This document shows, piece by piece, positions 39,328-49,099 of a DNA stretch of 64,000 nt. This stretch comes from Pseudomonas sp. stari2 (GTDB lineage: Bacteria > Pseudomonadota > Gammaproteobacteria > Pseudomonadales > Pseudomonadaceae), in NCBI RefSeq assembly GCF_040760005.1, contig NZ_CP099760.1, positions 4,929,501 through 4,993,500 of the forward strand, read 5' to 3'. The notes under the pieces are model-generated. The model was not told where the DNA came from. It worked only from the letters and a program-made list of their open reading frames with translations, and did not search any database. A program made the position numbers and the translations under genes. How positions within the stretch are numbered: the first letter of the stretch is position 1; the number at the start of each line of letters is the position of its first letter.

Positions 39328-41283
39328 TTACGCGACGTTCATGGTCTTGTGCGTATCGATCAGATGCTGCACCACACCCGGATCGGCCAGGGTGGAGATG
39401 TCGCCCAGACCTTCGTACTCGGCGGTGGCGATCTTGCGCAGGATGCGACGCATGATCTTGCCCGAACGAGTCTTCGGCAGCCCCGGCGCCCACTGGATCA
39501 CGTCCGGCGAAGCGATCGGGCCGATCTCCTTGCGCACCCAGTTCTTCAGTTCCAGGCGCAGTTGCTCGCTCGGCTCTTCGCCATTCTTCAGGGTGACGTA
39601 GACATAAATGCCCTGCCCCTTGATGTCGTGCGGCACACCGACCACCGCCGCTTCGGCGACTTTCGGGTGAGCGACCATCGCACTTTCGATCTCGGCAGTA
39701 CCCATGCGGTGGCCGGACACGTTGAGCACGTCGTCCACGCGACCGGTGATCCAGTAGTAACCATCGGCATCGCGACGGGCGCCGTCACCGGTGAAGTACA
39801 TGCCACGGAAGGTCTTGAAGTAGGTGTCGACGAAACGGTCGTGGTCGCCGTACAGGGTGCGCGCCTGACCCGGCCACGAATCGAGAATCACCAGATTGCC
39901 TTCGGCCTCGCCCTCGATGATGTTGCCGAGGTTGTCCACCAGCGCCGGCACCACGCCGAAGAACGGACGTGCCGCCGAACCTGGCTTCAGGGTATGAGCG
40001 CCCGGCAGCGGGCTCATCATGTTGCCGCCGGTTTCGGTCTGCCACCAGGTGTCGACGATCGGGCAACGGGACTTGCCGACGTTCTTGTAGTACCAGTCCC
40101 AGGCTTCCGGGTTGATCGGCTCGCCCACCGAACCCAGCAGGCGCAGGCTGCTGCCGTCCGCGCCTTCAACAGCGGCGGTGCCGGAGGCCATCATCGCGCG
40201 GATCGCGGTCGGCGCGGTGTAAAGGATGTTGACCTTGTGCTTGTCGACGATCTTCGCCACCCGGGTGATGTCCGGATAGTTCGGCACGCCTTCGAACAAC
40301 AGCGTGGTCGCGCCGTTGGCCAGCGGGCCGTAGACGATGTAGGAGTGACCGGTAACCCAGCCCACGTCGGCGGTGCACCAGTAGATTTCGCCCGGACGGT
40401 AGTCGAACACGCGCTCGTGGGTCATGGCCGCGTACAACAGATAGCCACCAGTGGTGTGCTGAACGCCCTTCGGCTTGCCGGTGGAACCGGAGGTATAAAG
40501 GATGAACAGCGCTTCTTCGGCGCCCATCTCTTTCGGCGCGCAGACAGTGCCCGCCACTTTCATCAGGTCTTCGTACCAGATGTCGCGATGCTGGTTCCAC
40601 TTGATGTCGCCACCGGTGCGCTTGCACACGATGACTTTCTGGATGCTGTTGGTTTCCGGGTTGGTCAGGGCGTCATCGACGTTGGCCTTGAGGGAAATCT
40701 TCTTGCCGGCACGGATGCCTTCGTCAGCGGTGATCACCACTTTCGAGCGGCAGTCGATGATGCGACCGGCCAGGGCTTCCGGCGAGAAGCCGCCGAACAC
40801 CACCGAGTGAATCGCGCCGATCCGGGTGCAGGCCAGCATGGCGACCACGGCTTCGGGAATCATCGGCATATAAATGGTCACCACGTCGCCGCGGTGCACG
40901 TCCTGACCACGCAGGGCGTTGGCGAACTTGCAGACTTGTTCGTGCAGTTCGCGGTAGGTGATGTTGCGGCTTTCGGAAGGATCGTCGCCTTCCCAGATGA
41001 TGGCGACCTGATCGCCGCGCTCGGCCAGATGACGGTCGAGGCAGTTGTAGGAAACGTTCAGGGTGCCGTCGGCAAACCACTTGATGTCGACGTGGTGATC
41101 GTCGAACGAAGTCTGTTTCACCGTGGTGAAAGGCTTGATCCAGTCGAGGCGCTTGGCTTGTTCGCGCCAGAAGCCGTCAGGGTTGACGACCGACTGTTGG
41201 TACATGGCTTTGTAGGTCGCCTCGTCGGTCAGCGTATTGGCCAGAACCTCGGGACGAACGGGATACAGGGAAGCCGCACTCAT
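39328..41283 (-). CDS. acsA: Acetyl-CoA synthetase AcsA
   Basis: Activates acetate to acetyl-CoA via acetyl-AMP. The 651-residue adenylate-forming enzyme has the core motif [20 protein letters not shown] (about residues 265-285), [28 protein letters not shown] and the acetylation-controlled lysine in [11 protein letters not shown] near the C-terminus. An N-terminal ACS domain precedes. Length and motifs are normal. The 394-bp upstream region is long, consistent with complex carbon-source regulation. Confidence 0.97.
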   Translation of the reverse strand: MSAASLYPVRPEVLANTLTDEATYKAMYQQSVVNPDGFWREQAKRLDWIKPFTTVKQTSFDDHHVDIKWFADGTLNVSYNCLDRHLAERGDQVAIIWEGDDPSESRNITYRELHEQVCKFANALRGQDVHRGDVVTIYMPMIPEAVVAMLACTRIGAIHSVVFGGFSPEALAGRIIDCRSKVVITADEGIRAGKKISLKANVDDALTNPETNSIQKVIVCKRTGGDIKWNQHRDIWYEDLMKVAGTVCAPKEMGAEEALFILYTSGSTGKPKGVQHTTGGYLLYAAMTHERVFDYRPGEIYWCTADVGWVTGHSYIVYGPLANGATTLLFEGVPNYPDITRVAKIVDKHKVNILYTAPTAIRAMMASGTAAVEGADGSSLRLLGSVGEPINPEAWDWYYKNVGKSRCPIVDTWWQTETGGNMMSPLPGAHTLKPGSAARPFFGVVPALVDNLGNIIEGEAEGNLVILDSWPGQARTLYGDHDRFVDTYFKTFRGMYFTGDGARRDADGYYWITGRVDDVLNVSGHRMGTAEIESAMVAHPKVAEAAVVGVPHDIKGQGIYVYVTLKNGEEPSEQLRLELKNWVRKEIGPIASPDVIQWAPGLPKTRSGKIMRRILRKIATAEYEGLGDISTLADPGVVQHLIDTHKTMNVA

Positions 41284-41348
41284 CTTTCCTACCTCGGTGT
41301 AATAGTTGTTTTTGTATGACCCTGTTGTAGCCGGGGCGACCGTATAGA

Positions 41349-41364
41349 ACCATTCGACGATGGT
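41349..41364. promoter_or_regulatory. Inverted repeat in the acsA upstream region
   Basis: ACCATTCGACGATGGT (ACCAT-N6-ATGGT arms) about 65 bp before the acsA start; on the acsA strand it continues into TTCTATACGG. A candidate activator or repressor site for acsA. The rest of 41284-41677 is non-coding and includes the upstream region of the DUF2790 gene; no other element was recognised. Confidence 0.4.
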
Positions 41365-41677
41365 AGTAACAAGCCCCTACAGATCGTAGCGATAATCCCG
41401 ATGCTCGCCACCGACGACCTCGCAGGCCTTGAATCTACTGGCCTGGCAGCGATTGTTACCAAATCTGCCAAAGGTGTTTATCAAAACCACATCTGTTTAC
41501 GCCCACCCCGCTTCCCTAAAATCTGCCTCGCCGACAAGGCAAAGTGATTAACAACGTTACAGCCCCCACGAAGGCCGTTAATCCAGCTCTGAAGTAACAA
41601 ACCAAAACGATGAAGTTCCACACGCAACCCCAAAAAGGTTGCGTGACCCCACTCGACCTCAAGAAGGTAAATTTCAA

Positions 41678-41938
41678 ATGAAAGCTTTATTGGTTCTGGC
41701 CCTCAGCAGTCTGTGCGCAACCGCCATGGCAGACGAGGTCCCGACTGATGTCGCACAGCAACAACCGGCCATCGAGGAATACACTTACTCCACTCACCTG
41801 GACATCGCCAAAGTTGTATCGATGAGCGAAGTTCCAAATGTCTGCGAAGTGGTACCGATGAAAATGGAGTACGACGACTCCACCGGCCAGCGTCACATCC
41901 TGCGTTACAGCATCATGGGCAACGGCTGCACCAATTGA
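41678..41938 (+). CDS. DUF2790 family small secreted protein
   Basis: 86-residue protein of a Pseudomonas-specific family without known function. Signal peptide KALLVLALSSLCATAMA is followed by an acidic linker and the DUF2790 core (YTYSTHLDIAKVVSMSEVPN, then CEVVPMKMEYDDSTG and the terminal NGCTN). Two cysteines could form a disulfide. Start at 41678 has AAGG upstream; the in-frame ATG at 41639 would bury the signal peptide. Confidence 0.85.
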   Translation: MKALLVLALSSLCATAMADEVPTDVAQQQPAIEEYTYSTHLDIAKVVSMSEVPNVCEVVPMKMEYDDSTGQRHILRYSIMGNGCTN

Positions 41939-42419
41939 TGTTTTGAGACTGCACCGAATCGGATCGCTCAGCGCAACATTGAGGGTCGATTCCAGCCCGG
42001 CTTCGGTCGGGCTCAGTTGTGTCTGGCAATGGCAAAAACGGGTTGCAAAACACAAGATGTAGTGAAAACAGCGCTTTTTTGCTCATTTCTTGAGCAATTC
42101 CACATTTGCGAAAAAAAACCAAAAAAAAATCTATCCCCGGCAAAGCCCCATAAACCCTCGCTCTGACCGAAAAACCGGCCCTCCCGACCGTTCCATGCGC
42201 GGATTCGTCCCACCACGCCCGGAAAAATTTCCCTATAATGCCGCCCTATAACGGGCCTGCAATATTCCCTTACAGGGATCAATAGCCAGTCTGAAGCCCC
42301 GCAGCAGCGTCCAACGTTGCCTGCGCCCATCAGAGGCTCTCGGAACCCCGTAAAAATTTTCTGTTTATTGCCTGCGTAGCACCGCTGCAAAAAACGACAT
42401 CCAACGCGGCCTGTACGGC

Positions 42420-42452
42420 CGTGTGAAAAACCAACCAATCAGTTTTCACACG
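42420..42452. promoter_or_regulatory. Inverted repeat with DnaA-box-like sequence before nrdB
   Basis: CGTGTGAAAA (42420-42429) and TTTTCACACG (42443-42452) are perfect 10-bp arms with a 13-base centre, ending 32 bp before the nrdB ATG. The complement of the left arm region reads TTTTTCACA, fitting the DnaA-box pattern TTWTNCACA. The 546-bp gap 41939-42484 also has A-tracts at 42112-42130 and TATAAT at 42235-42240 without a clear -35; no gene is seen. Confidence 0.5.
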
Positions 42453-42484
42453 GGCACAGGCCCTCACGCAGGAGACGACACGTC

Positions 42485-43735
42485 ATGCTGAGCTGGGACG
42501 AATTCGACAAAGAAGACAGTGAAGTAGCAGCAGTGAAAGGCGCCAACGCCGGCCACGCTAGCGAAGCCAACATGGACCGCCTCGACAGCGCCGGCGGTGC
42601 CGCTGCTCTCGAAGCCCGCGCCGTGACCGCCGAAGACTCGGCCGCCGTGGCCCGCGCCAAGGCTGCACTGGATTCCCTCGACGTCGCCGAAGGCCTCGCC
42701 GAGCTCGAAGGCTCCGCCGCCCGTGTCGCCGTTGACGAAAAGCGCATGATCAACTGCCGCGCCGACCTCAACCAGCTCGTGCCATTCAAGTACGACTGGG
42801 CCTGGCAGAAATACCTGGACGGCTGCGCAAACCACTGGATGCCGCAAGAAGTCAACATGACCGCCGACATCGCCCTCTGGAAAAACCCGGAAGGCCTGAC
42901 CGACGACGAGCGCCGCATCGTGATGCGCAACCTTGGCTTCTTCTCCACCGCCGACTCCCTGGTAGCCAACAACCTGGCCCTGGCCGTGTACCGCCTGATC
43001 ACCAACCCGGAATGCCGCCAGTACATCCTGCGCCAGGCGTTCGAAGAGGCGATCCACACCCACGCCTACCAGTACTGCATCGAATCGCTGGGCATGGATG
43101 AAGGCGAGATCTTCAACATGTACCACGAGATCCCGTCGGTCGCGAAAAAAGCCGCCTGGGGCCTGAAATACACCCGCGCCATCTCCGACCCGGAATTCAA
43201 CACCGGCACCGTCGAAACCGACAAAGAACTGCTGCGCAACCTGATCGCCTACTACTGCGTTCTGGAAGGCATCTTCTTCTACTGCGGCTTCACCCAGATC
43301 CTCTCCATGGGCCGCCGCAACAAAATGACCGGCGTCGCCGAGCAGTTCCAGTACATCCTGCGCGACGAATCCATGCACCTGAACTTCGGTATCGACGTGA
43401 TCAACCAGATCAAAATCGAAAACCCACACCTGTGGGACGCCGAAATGAAGGAAGAAGCTTCGCAGATGATTCTGCAGGGCACCCAGCTGGAAATCGAATA
43501 CGCCCGCGACACCATGCCTCGCGGCGTACTGGGCATGAACGCAGCGATGATGGAGGACTACCTGAAGTTCATCGCTAACCGTCGCCTGTCGCAGATCGGT
43601 TTGAAGGAAGAGTACCCAGGGACGACTAACCCGTTCCCTTGGATGAGCGAGATTATGGACTTGAAGAAAGAGAAGAATTTCTTTGAGACTCGTGTGATCG
43701 AATACCAGACTGGTGGTGCGTTGAGCTGGGATTGA
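42485..43735 (+). CDS. nrdB: Ribonucleoside-diphosphate reductase class Ia, beta subunit NrdB
   Basis: Di-iron tyrosyl-radical subunit that, with NrdA, makes deoxyribonucleotides. The 416-residue protein has an Ala-rich N-terminal extension (about residues 15-85) and then the ferritin-like core. Metal ligands are visible in [16 protein letters not shown] and [11 protein letters not shown]. The C-terminal tail [18 protein letters not shown] ends in the typical NrdA-docking residues. CAGGAG precedes the ATG. The nrdA gene is not adjacent: upstream is a DUF2790 gene and downstream a foreign island. Confidence 0.95.
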   Translation: MLSWDEFDKEDSEVAAVKGANAGHASEANMDRLDSAGGAAALEARAVTAEDSAAVARAKAALDSLDVAEGLAELEGSAARVAVDEKRMINCRADLNQLVPFKYDWAWQKYLDGCANHWMPQEVNMTADIALWKNPEGLTDDERRIVMRNLGFFSTADSLVANNLALAVYRLITNPECRQYILRQAFEEAIHTHAYQYCIESLGMDEGEIFNMYHEIPSVAKKAAWGLKYTRAISDPEFNTGTVETDKELLRNLIAYYCVLEGIFFYCGFTQILSMGRRNKMTGVAEQFQYILRDESMHLNFGIDVINQIKIENPHLWDAEMKEEASQMILQGTQLEIEYARDTMPRGVLGMNAAMMEDYLKFIANRRLSQIGLKEEYPGTTNPFPWMSEIMDLKKEKNFFETRVIEYQTGGALSWD

Positions 43736-43763
43736 TTTCTAGCTAGACATACTGCTATAGAAG

Positions 43764-43790
43764 AGGTCACCGAGAGGTGGCCTTTTTTTT
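43764..43790 (+). terminator. Intrinsic terminator of nrdB
   Basis: AGGTCACC / GGTGGCCT stem, GAGA loop and T8, 29 bp after the nrdB stop. It marks the left edge of the AT-rich island. Confidence 0.92.
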
Positions 43791-43896
43791 GCAACATGTT
43801 TTTTCAGGAGTCTGGCACACGCAAAGTTACAACACCCATAAAGCACTTTATTTTTTTCGCGTAAACTCAGCTCCCTCTAACATTAAGGTACAAAAA

Positions 43897-45432
43897 ATGC
43901 CGATCGTAATTTCTACAGCGTTGAAGAAAAAGCTTCCAGATGCAGAGCGTGCCGGAATTGAAACTGCATTACTTGATAAGTCTGGTGGAGTTTGTTTTCT
44001 TTGCGGACAAAAAAATATCGAAGCGACGGAAAAATTAGTAGCCGATCACGACATTCCTGAATTCGAGGGAGGGCCAACTCAATTAGCGAATTTAAATCTT
44101 GTACACGACCATTGCAACTCGTTTAAACGCAACCACCCTACGGTTGACGTCCGCCCCTACTTAAAGCTCACGGAGAAAATTCGTGCAAAAGGAGGATTTC
44201 TAAAGTATGACGAAGCAGTTGCACTACTCGATATAAACCCTACGCCCGTCGACATAACCATCAAGGGCAAAGTAGTTGAAATCACGACAGCAGATGGCGT
44301 AACACAAAAACACCAAATATTCACAGAATCGAATAAAGAAGGTAATCACAAATTTTGTTTCGCAGAACTCCCTGCCAATGCGATCTACAATGATGACGAA
44401 TGCCAACCCCGCACAGTAAAAATAAATCATCTATGGCAGATTTATAATGACATTAATAGAAATCCACTACATGAAGCACCCGCATGCCGACTTCGAAAAG
44501 TAGATTCGAGCCAACAGTCATATAAACTCTCACTCTTCGACGGGCAGCATAAAGCCTTATCATTCTGGGTCGCCAACCGCAACGCTGTCGTTGTTAAAAT
44601 TTATCTAGATCTAACTAAGGATCAAGCTGTACGTTTGGTAAACTCCGTGCAGTCAAAGATAAAAAAACTACCTCTCTCCCCATTCGAACTTGCATCAAAA
44701 ATGGCAGAAGAGTGGCAGGAGCGAGTTTCAAAATACGAAGAGCACGTAGGAACTTTTGACGCTAGCGAAGCTGGATTTCTTAAATGGGTGGAAAAGGATG
44801 AACGCGCGCGCGCCAAATCTGCACTTGAAGAGGCCATACTTGAGGATATTGCCCAGGACCCTAATTTCAATCTAACAAAATTAGTATCAAGAGCAGGCGG
44901 AAGCTCTCAATCCGCCCCGCTTACTGAAGCTGTATTTAGAAACAAAGTCTTGAAACCACTAGTCCACATTCCTCCTCTTAGCGAAAACTTTATAGAATCA
45001 CAAAAATGCAGAGAGAGAGAACACAATAACGTTGTAAAAATACTCAATATCTTATATTCAAAAGTTTTTGATATTACTCAGCCGAGCCCGCAAGATGAGA
45101 TTCGCGCCAAGCGACTAACGTATCAGTCGGCAATTAACTTCACAGCCACCACTCTTCGTCACCTACTAGGCCATCGCCTAGTTTCCTCAGCACCGAGAGA
45201 GTTACTTGACAAAGAGCCGGACGCAGAACTCTGGACTGTCATCGAGAGCGATATAACTCGATTCTTGTCCCATCCGGTTTGGACGGCTTCATTTGAAAAA
45301 AATCCTAAAATGAAAGCTATCCAAGATGCTCTTTCAAAAAACCAAGATATTGGAAAGTCATTTGGAGCTGTAGGACTTAAGCTTGGATACATTGTAGGAG
45401 TCGATCAACTAGGAAAAGACTGGGACGTTTAA
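43897..45432 (+). CDS. HNH endonuclease fused to a DGQHR (DndB-like) domain
   Basis: Predicted 511-residue DNA-targeting protein; role unproven. Residues 33-80 form an intact HNH fold: CFLC (C33, C36), ADH (D50-H51), NLNLVHDHCN (H72, C73-N74) and a trailing Lys. Residues ~205-275 resemble DGQHR/DndB proteins: SLFDGQHKALSFW with Lys in place of the usual Arg, a VVVKIYLDL strand, and LVNSVQSKIKKLPLSPF as in the N-S-x-K segment of that family. The last 230 residues are unassigned and helical. AAGG precedes the ATG at 43897. It is AT-rich and converges on a restriction-modification operon, so it is probably a horizontally acquired defence or modification-sensing nuclease. Confidence 0.75.
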   Translation: MPIVISTALKKKLPDAERAGIETALLDKSGGVCFLCGQKNIEATEKLVADHDIPEFEGGPTQLANLNLVHDHCNSFKRNHPTVDVRPYLKLTEKIRAKGGFLKYDEAVALLDINPTPVDITIKGKVVEITTADGVTQKHQIFTESNKEGNHKFCFAELPANAIYNDDECQPRTVKINHLWQIYNDINRNPLHEAPACRLRKVDSSQQSYKLSLFDGQHKALSFWVANRNAVVVKIYLDLTKDQAVRLVNSVQSKIKKLPLSPFELASKMAEEWQERVSKYEEHVGTFDASEAGFLKWVEKDERARAKSALEEAILEDIAQDPNFNLTKLVSRAGGSSQSAPLTEAVFRNKVLKPLVHIPPLSENFIESQKCREREHNNVVKILNILYSKVFDITQPSPQDEIRAKRLTYQSAINFTATTLRHLLGHRLVSSAPRELLDKEPDAELWTVIESDITRFLSHPVWTASFEKNPKMKAIQDALSKNQDIGKSFGAVGLKLGYIVGVDQLGKDWDV

Positions 45433-45435
45433 CAG

Positions 45436-45466
45436 AAAAAGGGGTAAGCTCTTAAGAGCTCACCCC
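45436..45466. terminator. Terminator between the HNH-DGQHR gene and the restriction gene
   Basis: GGGGT-AGCTCTT / AAGAGCT-ACCCC with one bulged base on each side; the minus-strand exit is TTTTT. It occupies the 39-bp gap between the two convergent stops. Confidence 0.8.
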
Positions 45467-45471
45467 TCATT

Positions 45472-46821
45472 TCAAACCGACCAATAAAGAAATCCCGGAC
45501 GTTTATTCAATATTTCCTCATCAAAAAATTCGCGAAATGTAAGGACATTGCCCTTTTTCTGATAACACGTACCGTCCGAACTCTTGAGCATCTCTGGAAC
45601 CACAAGAAAAATGCCCTTTTTATTCATATCATCAATTGCTTCTGATGAAACGCGGTCGTCTACAGTCGCTAGAAATAGTCCGCAGTTAAATTTCTCGAGT
45701 GCAACCTGTTTCCAGCGCTCACGAAGAGTTGTTTTCGCAGAAAGAACGAGCGCCCCGTCGTAACTTCTTGCCAGAGAATTTAGAGCCTCTCCATCCGGGA
45801 GAACAAAATCGGGACGCCGACCACTCGTAATATATTGCTCCTGAAAACTCACCCCTCCGTCTTTCAACAGTCTAGATATATGCTGTTCAAAAGATCTTCC
45901 AGCACGAGTTTTTCGATGCTGACTTGCGCTCAAGAAGGATGAATTAAGACTTGGAAAGCCATGAACAACTGACCGCACCAAGTCCGTTCCTCCCTCGCTT
46001 ATTATTCTAACTACATCAGCTGCACGATGGCGGCGTTCCGCTCGCTTATAAAGAGAAAACTCAATATCACGACTAATCCGCATCACAGCATCGCCAGGAC
46101 AGGAGATGTCATACGGGTTCAATCCTTTCAGGCCATTAGCTGAAATATATAAGCTCTGGGCTTCTTTAGCTAACACCTCTGGTCTCGGCAGTTTCGATAC
46201 AGAGGTAACAAACTCTGAGAGCCGTCCCATAGAAATTGCCAAACTGATTTCTTCGATTAGTTTTTCGCTTTCAGTGTCTGCTGCTTGTAAAATCTTTAAT
46301 GGATCGAAAATTTCACATTCAAAATCAACACCAAGCTCAAATATCGTTTCGACTATTTCCGCATCATCTGAAGCAGAGTCCACAACAACAAACCAATACC
46401 ATATCTCCCCCCGCAAAGGCTCATTCAAGATACCACCAACAAGCAGTGAAGCAGGAGTAAGACATGAAAACTCTTTTTTCGGAACTCTAGTCATATGACA
46501 CTCAGCCCCTTTATTGGAGAAGTGTTTGACGCTCGAAAACTTCACCTCCCCCTCAGCGGCTGGCCATACGGTATAAAACTCGGCTTCGAAAATATGCGGC
46601 TTCGAATCTTTCGGAATGAGCGAAGGAAAAAACCGAGACTCTCTTATCTCTTCAGGTATATATACACCATTTTGATGCTTACTAGAATCATCTGCCCAAC
46701 TACAATCATTTCTTGCAAGCTTTTTTACAAGAACGCTAGAACTTTTACCAATCCATTCTCGAAGTAAATCCCAACGTTCGATTGTTCGCCCCATACCCCC
46801 CCCGAAAATTAAATTACTCAT
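45472..46821 (-). CDS. Type II restriction endonuclease, EcoRII family
   Basis: Predicted to cut unmethylated CCWGG. The 449-residue protein follows EcoRII: N-terminal effector domain with VKKLARNDCSWADDSSKHQ and GVYIPEEI (compare the KKLSANDTG...GLYIPSGI segment of EcoRII), and a C-terminal PD-(D/E)xK domain. In the latter, RAGRSFEQHISRLL, TSGRRPDFVLPD (D338) and LSAKTTLRERWKQV (K363) line up with the EcoRII catalytic motifs. EcoRII needs two sites (type IIE), so the same may apply. Start at 46821 lies 3 bp after the vsr stop, without a clear Shine-Dalgarno; a second ATG at 46794 follows a G8 tract. Confidence 0.9.
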   Translation of the reverse strand: MSNLIFGGGMGRTIERWDLLREWIGKSSSVLVKKLARNDCSWADDSSKHQNGVYIPEEIRESRFFPSLIPKDSKPHIFEAEFYTVWPAAEGEVKFSSVKHFSNKGAECHMTRVPKKEFSCLTPASLLVGGILNEPLRGEIWYWFVVVDSASDDAEIVETIFELGVDFECEIFDPLKILQAADTESEKLIEEISLAISMGRLSEFVTSVSKLPRPEVLAKEAQSLYISANGLKGLNPYDISCPGDAVMRISRDIEFSLYKRAERRHRAADVVRIISEGGTDLVRSVVHGFPSLNSSFLSASQHRKTRAGRSFEQHISRLLKDGGVSFQEQYITSGRRPDFVLPDGEALNSLARSYDGALVLSAKTTLRERWKQVALEKFNCGLFLATVDDRVSSEAIDDMNKKGIFLVVPEMLKSSDGTCYQKKGNVLTFREFFDEEILNKRPGFLYWSV

Positions 46822-46824
46822 AAA

Positions 46825-47277
46825 CTAGGCTTTTTTTGGAGGACTCGGTGGCCAGATCATCCACCTATCCTTACCTTTTATCAAATTTAGCAAAGACTCA
46901 AAATCTACCAAAGAATGTTTAACTCCACACTCCCAAACAATAAGAACTCTCCAGCCAGAATGCAAAAGCTCATCAATTTGGCGCTTATCTCTTTCAACAT
47001 TTTTTGAAAACTTCTCCTCCCAAAACTTGATTCGGGAAGATGGCATCGTTTTATATGCGCATCCTTCATGTCGATGCCAAAAACATCCATGAACAAAAAT
47101 CACCAATCGATACTTATTAAGAGTTAAATCAGGGCAACCCACCATACTTTTTTTGTGCAATCTGAATCTAAACCCAGCAGCATGCAGGTAGCGCCTTATA
47201 GATATTTCCGGCTTCGTGTTTTTCCCCTTTATGCCAGACATCATCTGAGAGCGTTTTACACTATCAACTACGTCCAC
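46825..47277 (-). CDS. vsr: Very short patch repair endonuclease Vsr
   Basis: Nicks 5' of the T in T:G mismatches created by deamination of 5-methylcytosine at Dcm sites, starting repair. From the GTG at 47277 (AGGAG seven bases upstream) the protein is 150 residues and starts MDVVDSVKRSQMMSGIKGK, aligning with the MADVHDKATRSKNM start of E. coli Vsr. The catalytic residues are intact: CPD (D50), FVHGCFWHRH (H63, H68), with zinc ligands Cys65 and Cys73 in the same region, and RDKRQIDELLHSGWRVLIVWECG. It lies between dcm and the EcoRII-like gene. Confidence 0.94.
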   Translation of the reverse strand: MDVVDSVKRSQMMSGIKGKNTKPEISIRRYLHAAGFRFRLHKKSMVGCPDLTLNKYRLVIFVHGCFWHRHEGCAYKTMPSSRIKFWEEKFSKNVERDKRQIDELLHSGWRVLIVWECGVKHSLVDFESLLNLIKGKDRWMIWPPSPPKKA

Positions 47278-47369
47278 CACTGATCTCCTCGAAAAAACCG
47301 CACTCAGAAAATCTATAATTAACGCAAAAAAATCACTTTGCACTACCCTTAGAGCTCGATCTCTAGAAC

Positions 47370-48806
47370 TTAACCAGCCAATGAAATTTCCAACTGCTGT
47401 TGATCCTTGTTGGAAGCTTTTTCTTTGGCAACTAAAATTCGATCCTTCATCAACCGAGCCACCGCCTCGAAAACAGGAACTGCCACTGAGTTACCAAACT
47501 GACGATAAGCTTGGGTATCAGACACAGGAATCACAAATTTGCTTTCCCCTGGCTTGTCGAAACCCATCAGGCGCGAGCACTCATGCGGAGTCAGTCGGCG
47601 CGGGCGATTGAGCTGATTCAACTCACTGTTGAAGTCCAAGGTGTCCACGAACCCACGATCAACCAGGATTTCCGAACCATCCTTGTGATATCTCGCCGAA
47701 AGCGTACGAGCAACGTCGTTTGGACGAGTCAGACCAAAGCCAAAACCATTGCCTTTCTCACGATGCTTCTCTGCATACCGATAGAGGTAATCCCAGAGCT
47801 TTGGAGTAAGGATGTATTTTTCATCCACATCCTTATCGAGTAAATCACCGAAGCTAGGTCGCTGTTTTGGTATGTGCTTGCTGATGTCACGCAGCGTGAA
47901 ACCTTGGTGAACATTCAAGTCACGACGGAAACCGACCAGCACAATTCGCTCACGATGCTGAGGGACAAAGTGCTTGGCATCGATGATCTTCGGGTCTGAG
48001 CCTTTCGGTGCATTCACGTCTGCAACCTCATAACCCAGTTCATCCAGCGCTTCGCAAATGATCCGGAACGTATTGCCCTTGTCATGGCTTTTCAGGTTTT
48101 TGACGTTCTCAAGCAAGAATGCAGCTGGGCGTTTAGCAGCGATAATCCGCGCCACGTCAAAGAACAGAGTGCCCTGGGTCTCACACTCGAAACCGTGCTT
48201 GCGTCCCAGAGAGTTCTTCTTGGACACACCTGCAAGCGAGAACGGCTGACACGGGAAACCTGCCAACAGGACATCGTGATCAGGAATTTCGCGATCAATG
48301 TTCTTGTAGGCTTCTTCGTCGCTGATTTCGGGCTTGTCTGAAAGAGTGACCGAACGGATGTCGAGATTGAAGCGGTGGCGAGCCGGATCGCAATAGTGGT
48401 TGGCCTTGTAGGTCTTGACCGCGTACTTGTTCCATTCGGACGTGAACAGGCACTCGCCACCGATAGCCTCAAACCCTTTTCTGATACCGCCAATACCGGC
48501 GAAGAGATCGATAAAGGTAAATGAAGGTTTGTGGTTCAAACGCTTGGGCAGCAGATCCTTTAGGCGGGTGAACTCAATGTGGGAGAGCTTCGGCGAAGCC
48601 TTGCCCTTGATCCATCGATTGATGGTTTCACGGCACCAGTGGCTCGGGCTCACATCGTTGAGAATTTCGGCCAACTGCCCTTGGTCGTAGATCTCCAGCA
48701 GCTTGTGCAGTAACGCAAGGTCGGTAACAGGATGGGTATCAGGCTCATAAGAATCCGAGGTCGTTTCGCTCAAGGATTCAAAAGATGCTGTTTCAAAAAG
48801 ATTCAT
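47370..48806 (-). CDS. dcm: DNA (cytosine-5-)-methyltransferase, Dcm/EcoRII type
   Basis: Methylates the inner cytosine of CCWGG; inferred from strong similarity to E. coli Dcm over the full length. The 478-residue protein has an N-terminal HTH-like region ([20 protein letters not shown]), motif [16 protein letters not shown] (from residue 99), motif [20 protein letters not shown] with catalytic Cys186, motif [13 protein letters not shown] and motif [14 protein letters not shown]. Start at 48806 has AGAGGA upstream; a TTG eight codons earlier is an alternative. First gene of the dcm-vsr-R operon. Base composition is higher in GC than in vsr and the restriction gene. Confidence 0.95.
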   Translation of the reverse strand: MNLFETASFESLSETTSDSYEPDTHPVTDLALLHKLLEIYDQGQLAEILNDVSPSHWCRETINRWIKGKASPKLSHIEFTRLKDLLPKRLNHKPSFTFIDLFAGIGGIRKGFEAIGGECLFTSEWNKYAVKTYKANHYCDPARHRFNLDIRSVTLSDKPEISDEEAYKNIDREIPDHDVLLAGFPCQPFSLAGVSKKNSLGRKHGFECETQGTLFFDVARIIAAKRPAAFLLENVKNLKSHDKGNTFRIICEALDELGYEVADVNAPKGSDPKIIDAKHFVPQHRERIVLVGFRRDLNVHQGFTLRDISKHIPKQRPSFGDLLDKDVDEKYILTPKLWDYLYRYAEKHREKGNGFGFGLTRPNDVARTLSARYHKDGSEILVDRGFVDTLDFNSELNQLNRPRRLTPHECSRLMGFDKPGESKFVIPVSDTQAYRQFGNSVAVPVFEAVARLMKDRILVAKEKASNKDQQQLEISLAG

Positions 48807-49099
48807 GAGCCGGAAATTCCTCTGGGTCAAAGCTGTGACGAATGGTCACCATTCTAGCCCTGAAAACTTCAAAGTAAATGAAATTTCCCGTAATCCGTGA
48901 GATCAGTCATGGTGACACGGGCTGGAAGAATTGGAAGAACAGTGGCGACCAAACACTGGATATAAACACAGCATAATTTACTCCACGCCATTGTCCAGAT
49001 TTCGTTTTGCCTCACGAGCAGTAGGAAAAGTCGCTGGTTGACGACCATCCCTGATCCCCCTACCCTCAGCTCCGAGCCTAAGAAACTCTACAAACCAGA

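Noticed and set aside
39262..41319. 685-codon open frame opposite acsA
   Set aside because: Antisense shadow; AcsA motifs on the other strand are unambiguous.
43897..45432. A full Dnd phosphorothioate system
   Set aside because: Only a DGQHR-like domain is present; none of dndA, C, D or E is in the window.
43735..48850. Integrated phage or integrative element around the restriction island
   Set aside because: No integrase, no phage structural gene, no tRNA target and no flanking direct repeats seen; composition alone is not enough.
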